Assembly (NCBI GenBank): GCA_020848315.1
Contig: JADLAH010000080.1
Span: 1 to 5,147 of the forward strand
DNA from: Chitinophagales bacterium
GTDB lineage: Bacteria; Bacteroidota; Bacteroidia; Chitinophagales; JADIYW01
Direction of reading: 5' to 3'
DNA: 5,147 nt
This document shows, piece after piece, positions 1-5,147 of this stretch (positions are counted from its first letter, which is position 1; every line of letters begins with the position of its first letter). A model generated the notes under the pieces. The model made no database searches. It saw only the letters and a list, made by a program, of their open reading frames with translations, and had not been told where the DNA came from. The position numbers were made by a program, and so were the translations under genes.

Positions 1-2370
1 GAAGAAATCATACAGAATCTGACCTGTTGCATCTCTGAACCACAGTGTAATATATCGGGAAGGATCAGGATTCTCTGCTGTCAGTGTTGCAATAGCACCC
101 GGACAAACCGCCACAGGATCAACTGTTACTACCGGAGTTGGAACTTCATTTACATTAACAATGATTTCTGTTGGATCACTTTCGCAACCTGCAGCATTAG
201 TCTCTGTAACATTGAATGTATAAGTACCGGCAGGTAAATCTTGCGGGAAGTATTCAGAACCATGAGCAATCGGTGATGTATATGCACCGAATGGACCGTC
301 AATCAGGTACCAGTTAATAGTACCACCTGAACCTTCAACACCTAAGTAAGGAGCGGTACCTAAACAAGCATCAACTTCATCACCAACGATTGAAAGTGGT
401 GGAAGTGGGTTCTCATCTACGTGCGCATTGAAGTACGTTCTCTGACTTTCGCAACCGGAAGCAGAAATATATTCAATGTAAAGGTTATAATCACCTGCTG
501 CTGAGATGCCAGTCAAGTTTAAAGGAACAGTTAATCCACCTAAACCGCTAACGTTGAAGCCACCAATCAGGCCGAATCCTGACTCACCAATTAAGATAAT
601 ATCGACATCTTCCGGGAGTGTTACATTTATTGTGATGGCTGCATCATTTTCGCAAGCAGGCAGCACTTCAGGAACTGCTACAGTTGGCAGTGTAATTACA
701 TTAGCAGTTACAGGAACAGCAGCACTTAAACAACCAGCAGCAGATTCTTCGCGAACGAAGAAAGTCGTTGTCTGAGTAAGAGCCTGTGTAGTATAAGTGG
801 CACCAGAAGCCAGGAAGCTAGATGTAGAACCATCGCTATACCAGTTTAAGGTGTTTGCAGGGTTAGCAGCTGTAGCTGTCAATTCAGCAAAACCGTTGAA
901 ACATACATCTACATCGCTTGCTGACGGTGCAGCAGGAGCATCTACCGTTACTGTTACAGCCTCTGCCGCGCTTTCGCAATCAGTCGGCGTGTATTGTGTA
1001 ACATAATATGTAGTAGTAGTCGCTAAAGCAGGCGTGTTAAACTGAGCACCTACCTGCAAGGCATTTTCCAAAGCAGCATCAGCGTACCATGTAAATGTTG
1101 CATTAGGCTCGCCGGATGCAACCAATACGGTAGAACTGTTTTCGCAAACAGTAGCATCAGCAGCTGTTGGTGCGCTCAGAGAAGATGGAGTAATATTTAC
1201 AATCACATCTTCTACCGCACCTACGCATGTGCCGTTTTCAAGACGAGCATAGTATGTAGTAGTTGCGTTCAGAACAGGAGTTGTATAAGAAGAACCTGTA
1301 GCCAGTTGAGTGGCAGGCCCCAGTGTTGGGTCAGCGTCATACCAAACGGTATTTACATCACCACTTATCAGTGTCACGGAATTTCCGGGACAGATGTTTG
1401 CGTCTGCTACCACAGGAGCATTCAAACTCAATACTGTAATCGTCAGTTGATTGGAATATACTTCTTTAGTAGCACCTGTACCGGCATTGATACAGAAATC
1501 TACTTTACGTCTGAATGTATAGGTTGTACTAGCACCACCTACTAAAGGTAATACACCCGGATCATATGTCTCTCCGCTTGAACCACCTATATCAGTAAAT
1601 GCACCGCCGTTTACACTTTGCTGCCAAGTAATGTTATCCACAAGACCCGCAGTTGCAGGATTAGGATCGCGTGGCGCTACGGAAGATGTTAATACATCCG
1701 GATCGTCTCCTAAGCATACCGTAACATTGGCTGGTGTGTTAAAGTCAATAGTACCGCCACTGTTGGCATCCGTTACGCTGGCACCATCCCAGCTCCATCT
1801 CCACTGCCATCTGGCACCGTAGCTTTCTGTTACGTCATCAGACGCACAACCATTACGTTGAGATTGCTGTGTTGCAGACCAGGCACATGGAGCTGTACCA
1901 GTAATTGCGATATTGTTGGCACCTGACGCAGCTGCAAAGCCCCCACAGTTACCATCATCTGCATCTGGTAAACCGAAACATGTAGGGTCAAACTCTAATC
2001 CGTCCATTTCAACTTGGAAGAAATTTCCGAGAGGAAGTCCGGTCGCAGAATAAATCCCTGGATTAGTTGTAGGATTATACCACGTATCGCACGCTGTACC
2101 ATCTTGATCTAACACATACGTTCCAGACCATGTAGGTGTTCCGTTGTGTTTTATCCGGAACTGAATTCGGGCATCAGGCTCATCAGTCCCACCACCCAAA
2201 CAGTCATCCCCACCGCAGTTGGAGCCGAAACCTCCAGCATTCAGTATGGAGAACTGGGTTACTCTCGCCTCTACGCTGATTGTCTGCGCAGCAGCCCCTT
2301 GCCATAGTAGCAACATGGCAAAGAACAAAGCAAGTGTGTTTAAATAAAAGGTTTTTGTTTTGTTCATCAT
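1..2370 (-). CDS. Secreted multi-domain surface protein with Ig-like repeats (5' part only; continues beyond the window)
   Basis: This reading frame is open for 790 codons from ATG at 2370 and runs off the window edge without a stop, so the C-terminus is unseen. Residues 1-28 form a signal peptide (Lys4/Lys6, hydrophobic 13-23, GAAA before Gln29), so the protein is exported. Residues 30-213 are a Cys/Trp-rich N-terminal domain that I do not recognise. From about 215 there are consecutive Ig-like or PKD-like repeats of 78-100 residues: 215-313, 316-393, 400-477, 480-558, 565-652, 655-741, and one cut off after 745. Most have a Cys near each end, a W-Y core strand and a TTTYY/TTTFF strand. Repeats 316-558 resemble the Ig-like family found in Cytophaga-type surface proteins. 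Such proteins often end in a gliding-motility or type IX secretion sorting domain; here that is inference only. A second ATG directly follows the first (2367), so the start is uncertain by one codon. An adhesin or polymer-binding role is possible but unproven. Confidence 0.93.
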   Translation of the reverse strand, partial: MMNKTKTFYLNTLALFFAMLLLWQGAAAQTISVEARVTQFSILNAGGFGSNCGGDDCLGGGTDEPDARIQFRIKHNGTPTWSGTYVLDQDGTACDTWYNPTTNPGIYSATGLPLGNFFQVEMDGLEFDPTCFGLPDADDGNCGGFAAASGANNIAITGTAPCAWSATQQSQRNGCASDDVTESYGARWQWRWSWDGASVTDANSGGTIDFNTPANVTVCLGDDPDVLTSSVAPRDPNPATAGLVDNITWQQSVNGGAFTDIGGSSGETYDPGVLPLVGGASTTYTFRRKVDFCINAGTGATKEVYSNQLTITVLSLNAPVVADANICPGNSVTLISGDVNTVWYDADPTLGPATQLATGSSYTTPVLNATTTYYARLENGTCVGAVEDVIVNITPSSLSAPTAADATVCENSSTVLVASGEPNATFTWYADAALENALQVGAQFNTPALATTTTYYVTQYTPTDCESAAEAVTVTVDAPAAPSASDVDVCFNGFAELTATAANPANTLNWYSDGSTSSFLASGATYTTQALTQTTTFFVREESAAGCLSAAVPVTANVITLPTVAVPEVLPACENDAAITINVTLPEDVDIILIGESGFGLIGGFNVSGLGGLTVPLNLTGISAAGDYNLYIEYISASGCESQRTYFNAHVDENPLPPLSIVGDEVDACLGTAPYLGVEGSGGTINWYLIDGPFGAYTSPIAHGSEYFPQDLPAGTYTFNVTETNAAGCESDPTEIIVNVNEVPTPVVTVDPVAVCPGAIATLTAENPDPSRYITLWFRDATGQILYDFF
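697..1425 (-). repeat. Three closely similar Ig-like protein repeats, in tandem
   Basis: Residues 316-393 (DNA 1192-1425), 400-477 (940-1173) and 480-558 (697-933) of the surface protein align by eye. Each starts with a short A-P-x-x-A/S-D linker, then a Cys (327, 409, 490), a W-Y pair (343-344, 428-429, 510-511), a G-x-x-Y/F-x-T strand, a TTTYY or TTTFF strand, and a second Cys (382, 465, 547) before a final beta strand. The spacing suggests one disulfide per domain. The repeats have diverged at DNA level, so they look old rather than recently duplicated. Further, more divergent copies lie on either side. Confidence 0.8.
2287..2370 (-). other. Signal peptide of the surface protein
   Basis: Codons 1-28 encode a short basic N-region (Lys4, Lys6), a hydrophobic core from about Leu13 to Trp23, and a small-residue cleavage site GAAA followed by Gln29. 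The A-A-A/Q junction is a typical signal peptidase I site in Bacteroidota. No lipobox Cys is present, so this is not a lipoprotein. The presence of this signal directly after the paired ATG codons supports the chosen start. Confidence 0.85.
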
Positions 2371-2667
2371 AGCTATTGTGTTTAACAATTAATTTCTAGT
2401 ATAAGAGTGTGAATTTAACATAAATTTACAAAGACACACAATTTTGGCTTATTTTTTTTTAAAATTCGCCTGAAAAATATCCACATGACACAATAAATCC
2501 TCACATGAGGAAAGGAAAATCAAGATAGAATACTGTTTTTCAGCACTTTCGGCAATATTATGCTATTAACATCCTCTTTTGATTTGCATCAACATTCTTT
2601 TTTGATAAAATAAAAAAAAGGCACTCCTTTCAGAGTGCCGGAAACATATTAAAAATACCCCTGTTTC
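2371..2667. other. A/T-rich intergenic region between sigma gene and surface-protein gene
   Basis: No coding frame of note is visible in these 297 bases. The region holds the terminator of the upstream sigma gene at its high-coordinate end (2610-2639), a run of nine T on the plus strand at 2452-2460, and two copies of CACATGA at 2482 and 2502. A small inverted repeat ATTGT-N5-ACAAT (2375-2389) lies just before the surface-protein start. The promoter of the surface-protein gene must lie here because a terminator separates it from the sigma gene, but I found no perfect TAnnTTTG element on the minus strand, so I do not call one. Confidence 0.7.
2610..2639 (-). terminator. Rho-independent terminator after the sigma factor gene
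   Basis: Read on the minus strand, a perfect 7-bp stem GGCACTC/GAGTGCC (plus positions 2620-2626 and 2633-2639) encloses a 6-base loop and is followed directly by a run of eight T (2612-2619) and then ATTTTA. It begins 28 bases after the sigma factor stop codon. This marks the end of the regulator/sigma transcription unit and makes read-through into the surface-protein gene unlikely. Confidence 0.9.
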
Positions 2668-3171
2668 TTATTCGTAATCTGCGGAGAGCATCCCCTTCAG
2701 TTCTTTTCTTGCAAAAAAGATACGGCTTTTAACCGTACCAAGCGGAAGATTCAACTGCTCTGCTATCTCATGGTAACGATAGCCTTTATAATACATCATA
2801 AAAGGTATGCGTAACTCTGCAGGTATGGTTGCCAGTGCTTTCTTAATGTCATTCATCACAAAAGAACGCTCTCCTGCATTGGTAGTTGTAATACCTGAGT
2901 TGATGTAATGCATATTGTCCGTAGTATCTATCAACGTGTTGCGCTTCACTTTCTTTCTGTAATCATTGATGAAGATATTGCGCATGATAGTAAACAACCA
3001 GGCCTTGATGTTAGTACCTTCCTGAAATTTATCTTCATTAGACAAGGCTCTTACGATGGTTTCCTGAATTAAATCTTCCGCATCATTCGTATCGCGTGTC
3101 AATCGCATAGCGTGTGATTTCAAAGAAATCGTCGCTGCGTTTACTTCTGTTTTAAAATGGGTAAGATTCAT
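2668..3171 (-). CDS. ECF-type RNA polymerase sigma factor (sigma-70 family)
   Basis: The 167-residue product has the two-domain layout of a minimal ECF sigma factor, which directs core RNA polymerase to a specific promoter set. Sigma region 2 spans about residues 14-75: DAEDLIQETIVRAL (30-43) is the core-binding 2.2 segment, and the stretch from IKAWLF to YRKK (55-74) covers the -10 recognition part. Region 4 spans about 107-162, with PAELR (117-121), YHEIAEQL (133-140) and GTVKSR (145-150), the helix-turn-helix reading the -35 element. I chose ATG at 3171. The same frame extends upstream to a TTG at 3204, but that extension runs through a promoter-like TAACTTTG and lies upstream of conserved sequence. 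It sits 61 bases downstream of a MerR-type regulator on the same strand. No anti-sigma factor gene adjoins it and there is no C-terminal extension, so control may rest on the MerR neighbour. The regulon cannot be read from the window. Confidence 0.95.
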   Translation of the reverse strand: MNLTHFKTEVNAATISLKSHAMRLTRDTNDAEDLIQETIVRALSNEDKFQEGTNIKAWLFTIMRNIFINDYRKKVKRNTLIDTTDNMHYINSGITTTNAGERSFVMNDIKKALATIPAELRIPFMMYYKGYRYHEIAEQLNLPLGTVKSRIFFARKELKGMLSADYE

Positions 3172-3191
3172 TTTGTTTAATTTTTGTAATT

Positions 3192-3199
3192 CAAAGTTA
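3192..3199 (-). promoter_or_regulatory. Candidate Bacteroidota -7 promoter element for the sigma gene
   Basis: The minus strand reads TAACTTTG, a perfect match to the Bacteroidota TAnnTTTG element, 20 bases upstream of the sigma factor ATG. A start site a few bases downstream would leave a short A-rich leader. The matching -33 TTTG is not clear at the usual spacing, so the promoter may be weak or need an activator. It implies the sigma gene can be transcribed separately from the merR gene. Confidence 0.45.
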
Positions 3200-3221
3200 A
3201 ACAAAACAATTCCAAATAAAC

Positions 3222-3237
3222 CTTAACCTATGTTAAG
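3222..3237. promoter_or_regulatory. Hyphenated palindrome CTTAAC-CTAT-GTTAAG, candidate operator
   Basis: Two perfect 6-base inverted arms are separated by 4 bases. The site overlaps the stop codon of the merR-like gene and lies about 23 bases upstream of the candidate sigma -7 element, so it would cover the zone at or just upstream of the -33 region. No T-run follows on the minus strand, which argues against a terminator. Its role as a binding site is inferred from position and symmetry only. Confidence 0.3.
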
Positions 3238-4135
3238 ACTTTTGAATTAAATGGATAAATTCGGTGACATTCTCAATTTTTTTCACATTTACCGGCAATT
3301 CCTGTCTGTAATTTCGAATTTGATAGCCGGATAAGAGAATAGAAGACTTCGGAAAGTGACCTGAGAGGCTGTCTAAATACGTTTTGATTTTATCTTTATT
3401 GGGATGTACTGTAAAAGAACTCACAATATATTCCGGTTGATGATGTTCGAAAACAGTCACCAAATCATACAAAGGAATGTTGATACCGATATACACCACA
3501 TCATATTGACGAACTTTCAACAGATAGTAGTAAAATAACAAAGCAATTTCATGCAGTTCATTTTCGGGAGTAAACAACAAAAATTTCGGAGACGCATTTC
3601 GCACAACACGCGGTGTCTGTACAATCTCCGAAATGAGTTTATGCCGTATGATATTGCTGACAAAATGTTCCTGCACCGGACTCACACTGCCGGTTGTCCA
3701 TAAATTGCCGACCTTTTCCATAAACGGATACAGCAATTCTATCACCATTGCTTCAAACGTTTTTTTAGCTTTTACCTCATCCAGTACTTTGCAGAATGCA
3801 TCTTCATCCAGATCCAGCATGGCAATGACCAGCATAGTAACTTGATCATCCTGCAATTCCAGTTCTTCCGTTATGCCGCGCACCTGCTCCTCTATCTCCT
3901 CTTTGGACATGGATGCGATATGGGAAATCTTAAAGCCATGCTGGTTCAGCATAGAAACATTCAACAGATGTCTGAGGTCTGCATCGCTGTAGGTTCTGAT
4001 ATTTGTATCTGTCCTGTTAGGCTGCAAAATACCATACCGCTGCTCCCAAATGCGCAGTGTGTGCGCTTTGATGTTACTCAACAGCTCCAGATCCTTTATA
4101 CTGTAAGTATGAAAAGTTGGTAAATGTTTTTGCAT
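3233..4135 (-). CDS. MerR-family regulator with cobalamin-binding-like sensor domain (CarH/LitR type)
   Basis: The 300-residue product has the length and domain order of CarH/LitR, adenosylcobalamin-dependent light-sensing repressors. Residues 10-78 form the MerR winged helix: YSIKDLELL, then TLRIWEQRYG (26-35), P39-N40-R41 and R47-TYS, which contact DNA. Residues 90-170 form the helical bundle that caps cobalamin. Here W146 is followed after nine residues by E156-H157, the W-x9-EH signature of known B12 photoreceptors. Residues 184-300 form a Rossmann-like domain with E193-x-H195, where H195 fits the lower cobalt ligand, followed by YDVVYIGINIP (211-221). Deviations are Ala198 where E-x-H-x-x-G proteins have Gly, and SG (269-270) where GG is usual. 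The start is ATG at 4135. It is followed on the same strand by an ECF sigma gene, as in LitR/LitS of Streptomyces, and diverges from an acyl-CoA dehydrogenase gene. Likely it represses its own promoter and the sigma gene. B12 binding and light response are inferred. Confidence 0.88.
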   Translation of the reverse strand: MQKHLPTFHTYSIKDLELLSNIKAHTLRIWEQRYGILQPNRTDTNIRTYSDADLRHLLNVSMLNQHGFKISHIASMSKEEIEEQVRGITEELELQDDQVTMLVIAMLDLDEDAFCKVLDEVKAKKTFEAMVIELLYPFMEKVGNLWTTGSVSPVQEHFVSNIIRHKLISEIVQTPRVVRNASPKFLLFTPENELHEIALLFYYYLLKVRQYDVVYIGINIPLYDLVTVFEHHQPEYIVSSFTVHPNKDKIKTYLDSLSGHFPKSSILLSGYQIRNYRQELPVNVKKIENVTEFIHLIQKS

Positions 4136-4154
4136 GAGACAGTTAAAAATTTAA

Positions 4155-4199
4155 TTCGTACAGCATTATAACAAACAAAATTAAAAAAGTTTCATACAG
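4155..4199 (+). repeat. Direct repeat TTCGTACAG / TTCATACAG, candidate regulator binding sites
   Basis: TTCGTACAG at 4155-4163 and TTCATACAG at 4191-4199 match at 8 of 9 bases, 36 bases apart, flanking the candidate merR -7 element. A weaker TTATAACAA at 4166-4174, sharing TTnnnACA, lies exactly 11 bases after the first copy. CarH proteins are known to bind closely spaced direct repeats as tetramers, so these are candidate autoregulatory sites. In A/T-rich DNA a 9-base repeat may be chance. Confidence 0.35.
4176..4183 (-). promoter_or_regulatory. Candidate Bacteroidota -7 element for the merR-like gene
   Basis: The minus strand reads TAATTTTG, a perfect TAnnTTTG match, 40 bases upstream of the ATG at 4135. 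The -33 element at the expected distance is poor. The element lies between two copies of TTCRTACAG, which would suit autorepression by the MerR-type product. Confidence 0.45.
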
Positions 4200-4248
4200 A
4201 CTATCCTTTATTTCTTATTTTTATTCAAATTAAACAGAATAAGCTCTT

Positions 4249-5147
4249 ATGAAATCACTCTATTTCAAAGAAGAACACGAAATGTTCCGCCAAAGTGTCC
4301 GGGCTTTTGTAGATAAAGAAATCAGACCTTACGGCGACCAGTGGGAAGCAGACGGACAAATACCACGTGACTTATTTGTAAAACTCGGCGAACAGGGTTT
4401 CCTGGGCATCAATCACAAAGAGGCCTATGGCGGCGCGGATGCGGATATTTTCTATACCTGTGCCTACCTCGAAGAACTGGCTAAATGCAGCTATGCGGGC
4501 GTGTGTGCCGCCGTCAGTGTGCATCAGTATATGGCCACCAATCACCTCGCGGAAGCGGGCAGTCACGAACTGAAGGAACGTTTTCTGCGACCTGCAATTG
4601 AGGGTAAAAAAGTAGGTGCCATCGCCATTACGGAACCATTCGGCGGATCGGATGTGCAAGCCATGCGCACTACGGCTGTCCGCGACGGAGATGATTATAT
4701 TATCAATGGCTCCAAAACGTTTATCACGAATGGTCATCTCGGCGATTTTGTAGTGGTCGCCTGTAAAACGGACAGCAATGCCGGCATTAACGGCATCAGC
4801 CTGATAGTTGTAGAAAAAGGCACTCCCGGATTTACTACCTCCGCCTTAAAGAAGATTGGATGGCACTCTTCCGACACCGGAGAGCTGGCATTCGACCATG
4901 TGCGCATACCTGCAACCAACCTCGTAGGTAAAGAAGGTATGGGATTTTTCTACATCATGGAAAGTTTTCAGATTGAGCGACTGGTGGCCGGTATCCTCGG
5001 CATTGGCGGCGGTGAATACTGCCTCGACACCACACTGAAATACATGAGCGAAAGAGAAGCCTTCGGACGTTCCATCAAAAAATATCAGGTACTGAGACAT
5101 GAGATGGTACAACTGTATACAGAGCTGGAAGCGGGCAAGCAAATGAC
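4249..5147 (+). CDS. Acyl-CoA dehydrogenase (3' end beyond the window)
   Basis: The frame is open from ATG at 4249 for 299 codons to the window end; family members are about 380-390 residues, so roughly the last 80-90 are missing. The enzyme would oxidise an acyl-CoA to the trans-2-enoyl-CoA with FAD, passing electrons to electron-transfer flavoprotein, in fatty-acid or branched-chain amino-acid breakdown. The N-terminal helical domain covers about 1-120. The beta domain carries the family signature AITEPFGGSD (126-135) and the FAD-site strand SKTFITNG (155-162). The C-terminal helical domain starts near 235 and includes REAFGRSIKKYQ (269-280). Glu243-Arg244 lies at the helix-G position where isovaleryl-CoA and long-chain acyl-CoA dehydrogenases have their catalytic Glu, which points to that branch, but substrate cannot be fixed from this. 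The gene diverges from the merR-like gene. Its G+C looks higher than that of its neighbours. Confidence 0.95.
   Translation, partial: MKSLYFKEEHEMFRQSVRAFVDKEIRPYGDQWEADGQIPRDLFVKLGEQGFLGINHKEAYGGADADIFYTCAYLEELAKCSYAGVCAAVSVHQYMATNHLAEAGSHELKERFLRPAIEGKKVGAIAITEPFGGSDVQAMRTTAVRDGDDYIINGSKTFITNGHLGDFVVVACKTDSNAGINGISLIVVEKGTPGFTTSALKKIGWHSSDTGELAFDHVRIPATNLVGKEGMGFFYIMESFQIERLVAGILGIGGGEYCLDTTLKYMSEREAFGRSIKKYQVLRHEMVQLYTELEAGKQM

Larger units (their letters stand above)
4136..4248. promoter_or_regulatory. Divergent promoter region between merR-like and acyl-CoA dehydrogenase genes
   Basis: This 113-base A/T-rich gap must hold the start signals of both divergent genes. On the minus strand it has a perfect TAnnTTTG element (4176-4183) and also a TATAAT hexamer (4165-4170). 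On the plus strand only a near match, TATTTTTA (4216-4223), is seen for the dehydrogenase gene. Neither ATG has a Shine-Dalgarno sequence, as is usual in Bacteroidota. A direct repeat TTCRTACAG is present at 4155 and 4191. Confidence 0.55.

Noticed and set aside
506..1822. Several plus-strand open frames of 63-89 codons opposite the surface-protein gene
   Set aside because: They are antisense to a continuous 790-codon frame with a signal peptide and clear repeats, have no start signals, and show no recognisable domains.
2375..2389. Inverted repeat ATTGT-N5-ACAAT just before the surface-protein ATG, as a possible translational hairpin
   Set aside because: Five A/T-rich pairs are too weak to claim a stable structure, and such repeats are expected by chance in this composition.
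3172..3204. An 11-codon N-terminal extension of the sigma factor from a TTG start at 3204
   Set aside because: The extension overlaps a perfect TAnnTTTG promoter element, uses a rare start codon, and adds residues not expected ahead of sigma region 2. ATG at 3171 is better.
3633..4123. Plus-strand frames of 70 and 93 codons opposite the merR-like gene
   Set aside because: They are shadows of a well-conserved regulator gene, and their translations resemble no protein family.
4165..4170. TATAAT on the minus strand as an E. coli-like -10 box for the merR-like gene
   Set aside because: No -35 hexamer lies at suitable spacing, and Bacteroidota use the TAnnTTTG type of promoter, a perfect example of which is only a few bases away.
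4372..5142. Three minus-strand frames opposite the acyl-CoA dehydrogenase gene
   Set aside because: They overlap one another and lie antisense to a clear enzyme gene; they are by-products of its codon composition.
1..5147. CRISPR arrays, tRNA or rRNA genes, insertion sequences, phage attachment sites
   Set aside because: I found no regularly spaced short repeats, no cloverleaf-like or rRNA sequence, and no transposase or integrase coding on either strand.

Overview
The window reads as chromosomal DNA of a Bacteroidota bacterium, probably of the Cytophaga/Chitinophaga/Sphingobacterium type rather than a gut Bacteroides. Three things support this. The start codons lack Shine-Dalgarno sequences and follow A/T-rich leaders. 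Two upstream regions carry perfect matches to the Bacteroidota -7 promoter element TAnnTTTG. The largest gene encodes a secreted protein built of the Cys-paired Ig-like repeats common in this phylum. The genus cannot be told from the sequence.

Layout: (1) positions 1-2370, minus strand, hold the first 790 codons of a large exported multi-repeat surface protein whose C-terminus lies outside the window. (2) Positions 2371-2667 are an A/T-rich intergenic region with a clear rho-independent terminator for the next gene. (3) Positions 2668-3171, minus strand, encode an ECF-type RNA polymerase sigma factor with no anti-sigma gene beside it. (4) Positions 3233-4135, minus strand, encode a MerR-type regulator fused to a cobalamin-binding-like sensor module of the CarH/LitR type. 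(5) Positions 4136-4248 are a divergent promoter region. (6) From 4249 to the window end, plus strand, are the first 299 codons of an acyl-CoA dehydrogenase.

The most interesting part is the regulator plus sigma pair. The MerR protein keeps the W-x9-EH signature of adenosylcobalamin-dependent photoreceptors and a histidine where the lower cobalt ligand is expected. It lies immediately upstream of, and on the same strand as, an ECF sigma factor. This resembles the LitR/LitS light-response module of Streptomyces. By inference, light or B12 status would relieve repression by the MerR protein, and the sigma factor would then switch on a regulon located elsewhere; no carotenoid or DNA-repair gene is visible here. 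Candidate operators are a direct repeat TTCRTACAG flanking the merR -7 element and a palindrome CTTAAC-N4-GTTAAG just upstream of the sigma promoter. The surface protein and the acyl-CoA dehydrogenase look like ordinary neighbours with no evident functional tie to this pair.
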